From NCBI GenBank assembly GCA_015655125.1, contig JAATFP010000105.1:1-64000 (forward strand): 64,000 nucleotides of DNA. Reading direction: 5' to 3'. This document shows positions 25,963 through 34,358 of the stretch, piece by piece; position 1 is the first letter of the stretch; each line of letters starts with the position of its first letter. Both the position numbers and the translations under genes were made by a program. The stretch is from Chitinophagales bacterium. GTDB lineage: Bacteria; Bacteroidota; Bacteroidia; Chitinophagales; Chitinophagaceae. Under the pieces are notes generated by a model. That model was not told where the DNA came from and ran no database searches. It worked only from the letters and a program-made list of their open reading frames with translations.

Positions 25963-26181
25963 TTTTATCGCAGATTTTTATTGCTTCGCAATTGATTTCA
26001 TGATTACGCAGATAGAAACGATTTTTTTGAACCACGTAGACACAGAGGCACAAAGCAACACAACGTTGTGAACTTTTGTGTCGTCGTGTCTCCGTGGTTC
26101 AAAAATCCCGCGAAGCGGGATCCAATCTGCGTAATCATGAAATCATTTTGCCCGAGGCAAAGAAAAAAATCTGCGATAAAA
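25963..26181. repeat. Nested ~219-bp inverted repeat
   Basis: Three pairs of complementary arms nest about one centre. Outer: TTTTATCGCAGATTTTT (25963-25979) with the right arm within 26163-26181. Middle: TGATTTCATGATTACGCAGA, 21 bases at 25993-26013, perfectly complementary to 26125-26145. Inner: AACCACGTAGACACAGAGGC... (26030-26054) with 26074-26099, imperfect, and of the same family as the repeat at 19645. A small CCCGC-GAA-GCGGG hairpin sits in the right half only. No transposase or coding frame is present. Confidence 0.85.
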
Positions 26182-26197
26182 CCCTCGCGTCGTCAAA

Positions 26198-26698
26198 TCA
26201 ATAAATCAGCTGATGCGTTTCCTTCACCGTTCCCATCACAAATACACTTTGCTGGTGGCCCATATTTTCAATCTGCCCGAGCTTGTTTACATGAAAATCA
26301 TAATACGCATTCATATCTTCCGTCACCACTTTGAGCATGAAATCAAATTCGCCGCTGATCGTGTAGCATTCGATCACTTCGTGCATAGCGTTGATAGCTT
26401 TGATGAACTGCACGCCGGCGGTTTTGCTGTGCTGCCGCAAGGAAACGTAACAAATCGTCATCAGTCCTTTTTTCAACTTCGTGGGATCGAGCAGCGCTGC
26501 ATATTGTTTGATCACGCCGCTTTGTTCCAGCCGCTTGATGCGCTCGTGAACGGGCGTGGTGCTGAGGTGCACTTTTTCTGAAATTTCCTTGACCGTAATG
26601 CGGGCATTTTCCTGCAATAATTTGAGGATCGAAAGATCGGCTTTGTCAAGTGCCGGAACGGTCACAGCGGTTTCGGCTTTTTTGGCGGAAGATTTCAT
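26198..26698 (-). CDS. Lrp/AsnC-family transcriptional regulator
   Basis: The product has 166 residues. The HTH domain (~17-75: LDKADLSILKLLQENARITV, KEISEKVHLSTTPVHERIKR) is followed by the RAM ligand-binding domain (~80-160) with VIECYTISGEFDFMLKVVTE. Family members sense amino acids and act as octamers. It is divergent from ahcY with a 126-bp gap, so it may control itself and possibly ahcY; this is inference. An extended Lys/Ala-rich N-terminus of ~15 residues precedes the HTH. Confidence 0.92.
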   Translation of the reverse strand: MKSSAKKAETAVTVPALDKADLSILKLLQENARITVKEISEKVHLSTTPVHERIKRLEQSGVIKQYAALLDPTKLKKGLMTICYVSLRQHSKTAGVQFIKAINAMHEVIECYTISGEFDFMLKVVTEDMNAYYDFHVNKLGQIENMGHQQSVFVMGTVKETHQLIY

Positions 26699-26789
26699 AG
26701 TTGGTTAGTATTTTATTCTACTAATATTAAAATTACGTAAACTTTATTCCAAATGTAAAGAAGTATGCAGAATTTTATCCTACAAATAG

Positions 26790-26797
26790 TATTTTTG
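26790..26797 (+). promoter_or_regulatory. -7 box for ahcY
   Basis: TATTTTTG is an exact TAnnTTTG match, 27 bp before the ahcY ATG. No clear TTG is present at the -33 position. Confidence 0.5.
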
Positions 26798-26824
26798 TGA
26801 CCTAAATTTTAAAAATCAACAATT

Positions 26825-28153
26825 ATGTCAACAATTACCGAAAAAGGAATTGATTTTTCTTTGAAAAACAAAGTTGCAGATATCAGCCTTGCTGAATGGG
26901 GCCGTAAAGAAATTATGCTGGCAGAAGCTGAAATGCCAGGTTTGATGAGCATCCGCGAAGAGTATGGCGCGAGCCAGCCGTTGAAAGGCGCGCGCATTGC
27001 GGGCTGTTTACACATGACTATCCAGACAGCTGTATTGATAGAAACTTTGATCGCACTTGGTGCCGAGGTTAAATGGAGCAGTTGCAACATTTTCTCTACG
27101 CAAGATCAGGCTGCCGCTGCTATCGCCGCTGCAGGCATCGGTGTTTTTGCCTGGAAAGGCCAAACACAGGAAGAAGCTGATTGGTGCATCGAGCAAACGT
27201 TGTTCTTTGGTGGTGCCGATCGTCCTTTGAATATGATCCTGGATGATGGCGGCGATCTTACCAATATGGTGTTTGATAAATATCCAGAACTGGTTGCAGG
27301 TGTAAAAGGCCTGAGCGAAGAAACTACAACAGGCGTTCACCGTTTGTACGAAAGAATGGCGGCAGGTACGTTGCCCATCCCGGCTATCAATGTAAACGAT
27401 AGTGTAACAAAATCTAAATTCGATAACAAATACGGTTGTAAAGAAAGCCTGGTGGATTCTATCCGTCGTGCAACAGACGTGATGATGGCAGGTAAAATTG
27501 CTGTTGTTGGCGGTTATGGCGACGTTGGTAAAGGATCTGCAGAAAGCTTGCGTGGAGCGGGTGCTCGTGTGATCGTTACTGAAATCGATCCGATCTGCGC
27601 ATTACAGGCTGCCATGGACGGTTTTGAAGTGAAGAAAATGATCGATGCTGTTAAAGAAGCGGACATCATCGTTACCGCTTCAGGTTGCCGCGATCTGATC
27701 ACAGCAGAACATTTCAAAGCAATGAAAGATAAAGCAATCGTTTGTAACATCGGTCACTTCGATATCGAAATCGATATGGCATGGTTGAATAAAAACTATG
27801 GCTCTACAAAAAATACAATCAAACCACAGGTTGATCTGTATACCATCGATGGAAAAGACATCATCGTATTGGCAGAAGGCCGTTTGGTAAACCTGGGCTG
27901 CGCTACCGGCCACCCGAGTTTTGTGATGAGTAACTCATTCACCAACCAGACTTTGGCGCAGATCGAACTTTGGGTAAATACAGACAAATACGAAAACAAA
28001 GTATATGTATTGCCTAAACACCTCGACGAAAAAGTGGCTCGATTACACCTTGCAAAAATCGGCGTTGTATTGGAAGAATTGACAACTGCACAGTCTGAAT
28101 ACCTGGGCGTGAGCAAAGAAGGTCCTTTCAAATCCGAAATGTACAGATACTAA
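26825..28153 (+). CDS. ahcY: Adenosylhomocysteinase
   Basis: The product has 442 residues. It hydrolyses S-adenosylhomocysteine to adenosine and homocysteine with bound NAD, in the methyl cycle. Diagnostic segments: [20 protein letters not shown] and [20 protein letters not shown] near the N-terminus, [17 protein letters not shown], the NAD-binding [20 protein letters not shown], and NPHF-like [13 protein letters not shown]; the C-terminus [12 protein letters not shown] is the conserved Lys-Tyr ending. Start at 26825 agrees with the family and with the -7 box. It stands alone with its own terminator. Confidence 0.97.
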   Translation: MSTITEKGIDFSLKNKVADISLAEWGRKEIMLAEAEMPGLMSIREEYGASQPLKGARIAGCLHMTIQTAVLIETLIALGAEVKWSSCNIFSTQDQAAAAIAAAGIGVFAWKGQTQEEADWCIEQTLFFGGADRPLNMILDDGGDLTNMVFDKYPELVAGVKGLSEETTTGVHRLYERMAAGTLPIPAINVNDSVTKSKFDNKYGCKESLVDSIRRATDVMMAGKIAVVGGYGDVGKGSAESLRGAGARVIVTEIDPICALQAAMDGFEVKKMIDAVKEADIIVTASGCRDLITAEHFKAMKDKAIVCNIGHFDIEIDMAWLNKNYGSTKNTIKPQVDLYTIDGKDIIVLAEGRLVNLGCATGHPSFVMSNSFTNQTLAQIELWVNTDKYENKVYVLPKHLDEKVARLHLAKIGVVLEELTTAQSEYLGVSKEGPFKSEMYRY

Positions 28154-28181
28154 TTCATTTAAGAACTTTTACAAGTACAGG

Positions 28182-28210
28182 AAAGCCTTGCGGAAACGCA
28201 GGGCTTTTTC
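28182..28210 (+). terminator. Terminator of ahcY
   Basis: AAAGCCTTGCG and CGCAGGGCTTT (one G-T pair) close a GAAA tetraloop and run into a T tract, about 30 bp after the ahcY stop. Confidence 0.88.
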
Positions 28211-28263
28211 AATCGGGATAAATTTGTAATCCATCTCAATTAAGTGTGCTGGCATCATTGTTG

Positions 28264-28313
28264 AAACATGTTATCCCGTAATCAATCCTATTTTGTAATA
28301 AAAAACATGTTAT
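28264..28313 (+). promoter_or_regulatory. Direct repeats AAACATGTTAT flanking the promoter of the next gene
   Basis: AAACATGTTAT occurs at 28264-28274 and again at 28303-28313, 39 bp apart; each contains the palindrome AACATGTT. The second copy overlaps the ATG at 28312. A promoter-like CTATTTTG lies between them. A pair of operator sites is possible. Confidence 0.4.
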
Positions 28314-28626
28314 GCAGATACAGATCAACACGGATAAAAACATCGAAAGCAGTGAACGCCTCATTGAACATTTTACCGAAACATTAAATAGTACACTTGG
28401 AAGATTTGACGAACAAATTACCAGATTGGAAGTTCATCTTAGCGATGATAATGGGCCAAAAGGCGGCACCGAAGATAAAAAATGTGTTCTTGAAGCGAGA
28501 CTGAAAGGACTGAACCCAATTGCAGTAACGAGCCACGCCGATACCCTTCACAAAGCAGTAAAGGCCGCTTCAGAAAAACTTATCCATTCTATGGAAAAAG
28601 CCATCGGTCACAAACAGACGCACTAG
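28312..28626 (+). CDS. HPF/RaiA-family ribosome-associated protein
   Basis: The product has 104 residues, the short form of the family. These proteins bind the 30S decoding region and promote ribosome inactivation or hibernation. The pattern IQINTDKNIESSERLIEHFT, then LEVHLSDDNGPKGGTEDKKC and the C-terminal helix HADTLHKAVKAASEKLIHSM fits the HPF beta-alpha-beta-beta-beta-alpha fold. It lacks the C-terminal dimerisation domain of long HPF. It is monocistronic. Confidence 0.82.
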   Translation: MQIQINTDKNIESSERLIEHFTETLNSTLGRFDEQITRLEVHLSDDNGPKGGTEDKKCVLEARLKGLNPIAVTSHADTLHKAVKAASEKLIHSMEKAIGHKQTH

Positions 28627-28809
28627 CGTTCTGGTTTTAAATTTAATAGATTATCGCGGCGCCACGATTCTGAAAAAATGTTACATCGAAAGCAAAGAAA
28701 AAAGGAAATGCTTAAAATATCGATACACCGGATTCTCTGAAATGGTATGGTATTATGAAGAATCAATTGCTAATAATTTCTTCCTGTTCCTGTTTTTGCA
28801 GGGAACTAG

Positions 28810-28841
28810 GCACTCCCGGTATTAAACGGGAGTGCTTTTTT
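28810..28841 (+). terminator. Strong plus-strand terminator with no obvious gene before it
   Basis: GCACTCCCG (28810-28818) and CGGGAGTGC (28827-28835) form a 9-bp stem, then six Ts. It is 184 bp downstream of the HPF-like gene. It may end a long 3' untranslated region or a small RNA in 28627-28809. Confidence 0.85.
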
Positions 28842-28880
28842 CTTCGCAGCAACAAAAGTAAATAAATAACATATTTAAAA

Positions 28881-29954
28881 TTACGCAACAGTGATCGTTT
28901 CATCCAGGTAGATATCCTGTATCGTATGAAGCAGCTTCACTCCATCCTTCATCGGTTTTTGAAAAGATTTTCTTCCGGATATCAATCCCGTGCCGCCCGC
29001 GCGTTTGTTGATAATAGCAGTCAATGCTGCTTCCTTCAGATCCTTTTCGCCTTGTGAGGCGCCGCCCGAATTGATCAACCCTGCCCTACCCATGTAACAA
29101 TTGGCTACCTGGTAGCGGCAAAGATCGATAGGATTCGATGAAGTGAGTTGGGTATACATTCTTTCATCAAGTTTGCCATAGCTGCTATTACCGGTATTTA
29201 ACGCTTTGAAGCCTCCATTGTTTTCCGGTAATTTTTGCTTGATAACATCGGCCTGTATCGTTACACCAAGGTAATTTGCCTGCCCGGTCAGATCTGCGGA
29301 CACATGATAATCGACACCATCTTTCTTAAAAGCATCATTGCGCAAATAGCACCAAAGAACGGTGGCCATCCCTAGATTATGCGCCTCATCGAATGCTTTG
29401 GCCACTTCTGTGATCTGACGTCCCGATTCTTCTGAACCGAAATAAATAGTGGCGCCAACCGCAGCTGCGCCCAGGTTCCAGGCTTCACGCACCGTTCCAT
29501 ACAAGATCTGGTCGTTCTTATTCGGATAAGTGAGCAACTCGTTGTGGTTGATCTTCGCAATAAAAGGAATCTTATGGGCGTATTTCCGGGCCATAATGCC
29601 AAGTCCGCCAAACGTTGTTGCCACTGCATTACAACCACCTTGAATACCAAGCTTTAAAATATTTTCAGGATCAAAATAAATTGGGTTTGGCGCAAATGAT
29701 GCGCCGGCGCTATGTTCCACACCCTGATCGATTGGCAATATTGATAAGTAGCCGGTACCGCCAAGCCGGCCATGCCCAAATATTCTCGAAAGATTATTTA
29801 AAACCGGGATGCTTCGGTTCGACAATGCATACACGTTGTCCACGAAATTTCCAGATGGCAAAATCAGGTTCTCTTTCGGGATAGTAGTGCAGGTATGCGT
29901 TAATAAACTTTCGTTTTCTGCGCCAATGAGTGATGCGAGTTGATCGTTGGTCAT
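28881..29954 (-). CDS. fbaB: Class I fructose-bisphosphate aldolase (DhnA/FbaB type)
   Basis: The product has 357 residues. It cleaves fructose 1,6-bisphosphate to two trioses through a Lys Schiff base in glycolysis and gluconeogenesis. DhnA-type features: [20 protein letters not shown] near the N-terminus, [31 protein letters not shown], and the C-terminal phosphate-binding [20 protein letters not shown]. The same architecture is found in archaeal-type class I aldolases. It is a single gene, divergent from the flavin oxidoreductase at 30147. Confidence 0.93.
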   Translation of the reverse strand: MTNDQLASLIGAENESLLTHTCTTIPKENLILPSGNFVDNVYALSNRSIPVLNNLSRIFGHGRLGGTGYLSILPIDQGVEHSAGASFAPNPIYFDPENILKLGIQGGCNAVATTFGGLGIMARKYAHKIPFIAKINHNELLTYPNKNDQILYGTVREAWNLGAAAVGATIYFGSEESGRQITEVAKAFDEAHNLGMATVLWCYLRNDAFKKDGVDYHVSADLTGQANYLGVTIQADVIKQKLPENNGGFKALNTGNSSYGKLDERMYTQLTSSNPIDLCRYQVANCYMGRAGLINSGGASQGEKDLKEAALTAIINKRAGGTGLISGRKSFQKPMKDGVKLLHTIQDIYLDETITVA

Positions 29955-30123
29955 GATGGAACTTTTAGGGTATAAATGTAGTGGAATATTCTATCAAGCG
30001 CAGATGTTGATCAGATATTGTACGCTATTTTTTGCTAAAGCAATGATAATTTCCCCGAAGGGGAGCAACGAAGGTTGGCCAGACTTTGCAAAACTTTCTT
30101 TCCCTTCATTTTTAAAACAAAAT

Positions 30124-30131
30124 TACCTTTG
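30124..30131 (+). promoter_or_regulatory. -7 box for the flavin oxidoreductase gene
   Basis: TACCTTTG is an exact TAnnTTTG match 15 bp before the ATG at 30147, giving a very short leader. Confidence 0.5.
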
Positions 30132-30146
30132 TAAAAAATCACATCC

Positions 30147-31208
30147 ATGTCTCGCCTCTTCCAACCACTTTCCATACGAAACATCACTTTTAAAAACCGC
30201 ATCGCCGTTTCACCGATGTGTCAGTATTCATCTACAGACGGATTCGCAAACGACTGGCACCTGGTGCATCTAGGCAGCCGTGCGGTAGGTGGTGCGGGGT
30301 TGATCCTTACAGAAGCAACAGCCGTTTCAGCAGAAGGGCGCATTTCGCCCAATGATCTTGGTATCTGGAAAGATGAGCACATCGAATTCCTGCAGCGCAT
30401 CACCCATTTTATTTCGGCACAAGGAAGTGTTCCGGCAATTCAACTGGCACACGCCGGCAGAAAAGCGAGTCATCATCGACCATGGGAAGGCAACAGAGCC
30501 ATCCCCGAATCGGAAGGAGGCTGGAAAACACTGGCACCTTCCTCAATTCCGTACGCAAACGAAGAGCCGGCACCGAAAGAAATGACGATCGCAGACATCA
30601 GGCGATGCATACAGGATTTTGCCGCCGCTACAAAACGCTCAATAGATGCAGGTTTTAAGGTGATTGAGATCCACGCAGCGCATGGGTATCTCATCAACCA
30701 GTTTTTGTCTCCTTTGAGTAATCATCGTACGGACGAATACGGTGGGAGTTTTGAAAACAGGATCAGGTTATTAACAGAAATCGTTAACGTAGTAAGGAAG
30801 ACAATCGGTTATAATTTGCCATTGTTTGTAAGAATATCTGCCGTGGAATGGACAGATGATGGATGGAAACTGGAAGATTCTGTAAAGCTTGCAAATATTT
30901 TGAAAGAACTGAGTGTGGATCTGATCGATTGTTCCAGTGGTGGCAATTCACGTGAACAAAAAATAACAGCAGGGCCGATGTATCAAACGCCTTTCGCCGC
31001 TGAAATAAAAAAACAGGCCGGAATATTGACAGGCGCTGTCGGGATGATCACAACAAGTTCTGAAGCTGAAGATATCCTGGAACAACAAAAGGCCGACCTG
31101 GTGATCATGGCGCGGGAAATGCTGCGTGAACCGTACTTTGCATTAAAAGCCGCAAAAGAGTTGGATGATAATATTAAATGGCCGGAACAATATGAGCGCG
31201 CGAAATGA
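30147..31208 (+). CDS. Old yellow enzyme family NADPH:flavin oxidoreductase (YqjM-like)
   Basis: The product has 353 residues. It is an FMN-dependent ene-reductase of the YqjM/NamA subgroup, which reduces activated C=C bonds with NADPH. It opens SRLFQPLSIRNITFKNRIAV-SPMCQYSS, where the Cys is the YqjM-type active-site Cys; the substrate-binding HAGRKASHH, the AAHGYLINQFLSPLSNHRTD stretch with RIRLL, and VIMAREMLREPYFALKAAKE follow in the usual order. Neighbours give no pathway. It is convergent with the DUF72 gene, 21 bp away. Confidence 0.93.
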   Translation: MSRLFQPLSIRNITFKNRIAVSPMCQYSSTDGFANDWHLVHLGSRAVGGAGLILTEATAVSAEGRISPNDLGIWKDEHIEFLQRITHFISAQGSVPAIQLAHAGRKASHHRPWEGNRAIPESEGGWKTLAPSSIPYANEEPAPKEMTIADIRRCIQDFAAATKRSIDAGFKVIEIHAAHGYLINQFLSPLSNHRTDEYGGSFENRIRLLTEIVNVVRKTIGYNLPLFVRISAVEWTDDGWKLEDSVKLANILKELSVDLIDCSSGGNSREQKITAGPMYQTPFAAEIKKQAGILTGAVGMITTSSEAEDILEQQKADLVIMAREMLREPYFALKAAKELDDNIKWPEQYERAK

Positions 31209-31229
31209 TACCGGCTTACAATAGAATGC

Positions 31230-31964
31230 CTAATATGCCCGGTTTAATTCAACATATTCCTGAATGTACGTTGCATTTTCCAAAGCCGCGCGTGTGGCGG
31301 TGTTGTTGAACAATAAAAATCCTTCGGTAACTTTTTTATTTGTTTCAATGGTGTCGGCTACCTTTCTTAAAAAATACTCTTCATACATAGAATAATACAA
31401 TTTTGGAACGCCATGAAAACGGTAGTAAGGTGTGGGCGTATTAACGATCACATCGCCTGGCAACGAAGGATAACTGACGCCGCAGAACGTAATATTATTT
31501 CTTGAAAATTCTTTGTAAACCTTGCTGGTCCACCAACTTGAATGACGCAATTCTACAACATTTATAAATGTGGGATCAAGATGTGTAATGATATTTTCCA
31601 TCCTTTCTTTTGTAAATGAAAACGACGGCGGAAGTTGAAAAAGAAATGCACGTAGTTTTTGCCGCAGTCCTTCTTTTGCAATATTGTAAAGCTGATAAAT
31701 CTCTGCATCAACGTCCATAAACTGTTTAATGTGTGAGATCGTCTTAGGCGCTTTTACAATAAAGCCAAAATCATCCGGAGTTTTATCGAATAGATTTTTG
31801 AAGAACGTCAGTCCCGGAAATCTGTAAAAGGTTACGTTCAGCTCCACGCAATCAAAGAATCGCGCATAATGTTCCAGCCACTCTGATTGTGGAAGATCTT
31901 CCGGATAAAATATCTCCCGCCAGTCGCCGTAAGAAAAACCTGAACACCCGATTCGCCATTCCAT
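31230..31964 (-). CDS. DUF72 domain protein
   Basis: The product has 244 residues and the full DUF72 TIM-barrel: WRIGCSGFSYGDWREIFYPE at the start, ELNVTFYRFP, FIVKAPKTISH, LFQLPPSFSF and VVELRHSSWW. The family (YecE-like) is widespread and its activity is unknown. It is divergent from the Nei/Fpg glycosylase gene with a 76-bp gap. Confidence 0.92.
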   Translation of the reverse strand: MEWRIGCSGFSYGDWREIFYPEDLPQSEWLEHYARFFDCVELNVTFYRFPGLTFFKNLFDKTPDDFGFIVKAPKTISHIKQFMDVDAEIYQLYNIAKEGLRQKLRAFLFQLPPSFSFTKERMENIITHLDPTFINVVELRHSSWWTSKVYKEFSRNNITFCGVSYPSLPGDVIVNTPTPYYRFHGVPKLYYSMYEEYFLRKVADTIETNKKVTEGFLLFNNTATRAALENATYIQEYVELNRAY

Positions 31965-32040
31965 AAGGTTATTTTTGAGTTACGCTGCAAAAATGAATCC
32001 AAGTGGCGCAGGATTTGTTTTAGCAATAGCAAAAACATTT

Positions 32041-32772
32041 ATGCCTGAAGGTCCTTCCATTGTCATTCTCCACGACGTACTACTGCCTTTCAAAGGCAAA
32101 AAAGTGATCAGCGCTTCCGGCTACGCCGGCATAGATTTCAGTCGCCTCGAGGGGCAAAAGATCATCGATCTTAAAACCTGGGGCAAACACACGTTGATCT
32201 GTTTTAAAAATTTTACCGTGCGCATTCATCTCATGATGTTTGGTTCATACACGATCAACGAAGGAAAGAAATACAACCCTAAACTAAGCCTTCATTTTGT
32301 AAAAGATGAGGTAAATTTTTATCTCTGTCAGGTTGCAATACTGGATGAACCATTGAGTAAATTGTACGATTGGGCCGCAGACGTGATGGGAGATAAATGG
32401 AGCGTTCCCATAGCTAAAAGAAAATTAAAAGACAAGGCCGGCGAGATGATCTGTGACGTATTGCTTGACCAGAAAATATTTTCCGGTGTAGGAAACATTA
32501 TTAAGAATGAAGTGTTGTTCCGTACCCGGATACATCCGGATAGCATCACGAATAAGCTCCCGCCTTCCAGAATAACAGAGATCCTGGAAGAAGTGAGGAA
32601 ATATGCCTTTGAATTTTTAAAATGGAAAAGGGCGGGCACGCTGAGCAAACACTGGGAAGCATATGAACAAAAAGTATGTCCGCGTTGCGATATACTACTT
32701 CACAAGAAAAAAACGGGAAAGGGAAAAAGACAAAGTTATTTTTGCAACAACTGCCAGATTTTGTATAAGTAA
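32041..32772 (+). CDS. Fpg/Nei-family DNA glycosylase (endonuclease VIII-like)
   Basis: The product has 243 residues. It removes oxidised bases and nicks the DNA through its N-terminal proline. The start is fixed at 32041 by the sequence MPEGPSIVI: Pro2 is the Schiff-base nucleophile and Glu3 the acid in this family, and a longer reading would bury them. Further on are the helix-two-turn-helix (LLDQKIFSGVGNIIKNEVLF) with the DNA-binding Gly-Asn, and a C-terminal zinc finger (CPRC...CNNC). GPS after Glu3 rather than GPE places it with Nei-like members. It probably repairs oxidised pyrimidines. Confidence 0.92.
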   Translation: MPEGPSIVILHDVLLPFKGKKVISASGYAGIDFSRLEGQKIIDLKTWGKHTLICFKNFTVRIHLMMFGSYTINEGKKYNPKLSLHFVKDEVNFYLCQVAILDEPLSKLYDWAADVMGDKWSVPIAKRKLKDKAGEMICDVLLDQKIFSGVGNIIKNEVLFRTRIHPDSITNKLPPSRITEILEEVRKYAFEFLKWKRAGTLSKHWEAYEQKVCPRCDILLHKKKTGKGKRQSYFCNNCQILYK

Positions 32773-32952
32773 GCTGGCACTCAACTGCTTTTCGCAATAA
32801 AGAAGGGAAGAAGAAAATGAATCGTCCTTCACTCCTTATAAACTTTCGTCTTTCCGAAAAACAATTTCAATTTTTTCAATTAAATTCATGATCTCAACTG
32901 CCAATCTATGGCACAATATTTCGTACATATTCCATCACTAAACTTCCCCAAC

Positions 32953-33264
32953 ATGAAAAAAGATCCCACAAAACCAGAAGACGAAATTAAAACTGATCTA
33001 AAGCACGATACGATGGAATTTTCTGCAGCATCGGAAGGAGACGATATACTCGATACAGACGATGAATCGTATGAGGAGGATGGTATCAGCGCCGAAGAAC
33101 TTGAACTACTGGAGGAAGATACGTTTGATGATGAGGCAGCTGCACTCAACAGCGTAGAAACTGATCGCCTGGCCGATGAAGACAATCTGCCTGACGAAGA
33201 CTGGACAGACGACATCGATGACGAAGACGATGAAACAGAACCAGACCATCATCGTAACCATTAA
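32953..33264 (+). CDS. Acidic low-complexity protein A
   Basis: The product has 103 residues with an extreme Asp/Glu content (for example EEDTFDDEAAALN, DDIDDEDDETEPD). It is hydrophilic, without signal or membrane segment, and probably disordered. It shares the core pattern (S/T)xEExxLLE/D...DDE...D with the protein at 33473, so the two look like tandem paralogues. I chose the ATG at 32953 (MKKDPTKP); an in-frame start at 32908 adds 15 hydrophobic residues unlike the rest. Function is unknown. Confidence 0.6.
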   Translation: MKKDPTKPEDEIKTDLKHDTMEFSAASEGDDILDTDDESYEEDGISAEELELLEEDTFDDEAAALNSVETDRLADEDNLPDEDWTDDIDDEDDETEPDHHRNH

Positions 33265-33371
33265 CCATTCATTTAAAAAAATATAATTATAAGCGTGTGT
33301 ACTTTTAATAATAAACCTAAATTAAAAATCCGCATTGTACCTATGTTTCTACAGGCTCAACATGACAGGAT

Positions 33372-33414
33372 GCGGTCAGTCTGAATACGGTCAGTCTGAG
33401 CTTGTCGAAGACCG
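33372..33414. repeat. Degenerate relative of the 59-bp palindrome
   Basis: CGGTCAGTCTGA appears twice in tandem (about 33373-33384 and 33388-33399) and the second copy continues GCTTGTCGAAGACCG, giving an imperfect inverted repeat CGGTC...GACCG. The string CTGAGCTTGTCGAAG matches CTGAGCTTGTTGAAG of the palindrome at 21116 in all but one base. Confidence 0.7.
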
Positions 33415-33472
33415 TTCCCAGAGTAAAATTTTTAATATAAATAGCACATCACTTAATTACAATATATTTACC

Positions 33473-33823
33473 ATGAAAAATTTTGAAGAAAATAAATTAG
33501 ATGCCATGGAAGATACCAGCAAATATGCGGCCGGCCGCGAAGGCGAAGATATTAGCAACGATGATGCAGACATTACTCCGGAAGAAAGAAAATTACTCGA
33601 CGAATCTTTCGAAGATGATGAAGAACGCAATCTTCACGATGCTGAACTTGATAACCGCGACGACGATGGAACATTATTGAATGAAAAAAGTTCAGCCAAT
33701 TCAAAAACAGGCGGCGACCTAGATGTCCCCGGTTCGGGTGATGACGATGCCGACGAAGATCTTGGCGAAGAAGACGAGGAAAATAACAGCTACAGCCTGC
33801 CAGATCAGGAGGATGGGGAGTAG
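33473..33823 (+). CDS. Acidic low-complexity protein B
   Basis: The product has 116 residues, dominated by Asp and Glu (GDDDADEDLGEEDEEN), likely disordered. It aligns with protein A over TPEERKLLDESFEDDEERNL and is followed by Ser/Gly-rich sequence. The ATG at 33473 (MKNFEENKLDAMEDTSKYAA) is preferred; an earlier frame extension would read through the degenerate repeat at 33372. Function is unknown. It is convergent with the DUF1456 gene. Confidence 0.65.
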   Translation: MKNFEENKLDAMEDTSKYAAGREGEDISNDDADITPEERKLLDESFEDDEERNLHDAELDNRDDDGTLLNEKSSANSKTGGDLDVPGSGDDDADEDLGEEDEENNSYSLPDQEDGE

Positions 33824-33901
33824 CAGATTGTGAATGGTCAATCGGGAAATCTTTAAAGGAGTTTGCAAAATAGCAGTGCCTTTTTAGATGGATGGGTAGA
33901 C

Positions 33902-34141
33902 TTAACCCTGCCCTCTCTCTTCCTGCAATTTTCCTCGTTTGTAGATGATCAAACCATTGAGGAAATTGCGCAGCACCTGGTCCTGGGCCTGTACATATCC
34001 CGGGTGATCAGGGTTCCTGAAAAAATCTCCCAGTGCGCCTTTACTGATCTTAAAATCCACCAGCCCCAATATTTCGATGATATCTTCATTACGCAGCGAA
34101 AGTGCCACCCTTAATTTTTTTAGAATATCATTATTATCCAT
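33902..34141 (-). CDS. Half-length DUF1456 (YehS-like) protein
   Basis: The product has 79 residues and contains one DUF1456 repeat: NNDILKKLRVALSLRNEDII, EILGLVDFKISKGALGDFFR, then QDQVLRNFLNGLIIYKRGK. Family members such as YehS are usually ~150 residues with two such repeats, so this is a single-repeat version. After KRGKLQEERGQG the frame stops, with no second repeat in any frame of the following 80 bp. The single repeat resembles the second rather than the first YehS repeat (FKISK). Function of the family is unknown. Confidence 0.8.
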   Translation of the reverse strand: MDNNDILKKLRVALSLRNEDIIEILGLVDFKISKGALGDFFRNPDHPGYVQAQDQVLRNFLNGLIIYKRGKLQEERGQG

Positions 34142-34302
34142 GATTAATTTTTGGCCGTAAATATACCATTATTGATTTATTATGCAGTTTGTAACAAATC
34201 CTTCGTTCGCCGGAATGGAAAATAACTTGCCGTCGCTTTGCTGAACCTGTTGCGCGATCACAATTTTTTTTTGTAAAAGATTGGTCTTTTGTAACTCCAC
34301 TC

Positions 34303-34333
34303 TTGCAGCCGGCAGTAAAAAAATATATCTTTG
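34303..34333 (+). promoter_or_regulatory. Promoter of ferritin gene
   Basis: TATCTTTG (34326-34333) is an exact -7 match with TTG at 34303-34305, a 20-bp spacing. The ATG is at 34359. Confidence 0.7.
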
Positions 34334-34358
34334 CCCTCATCATTAAAAATACATTGAT

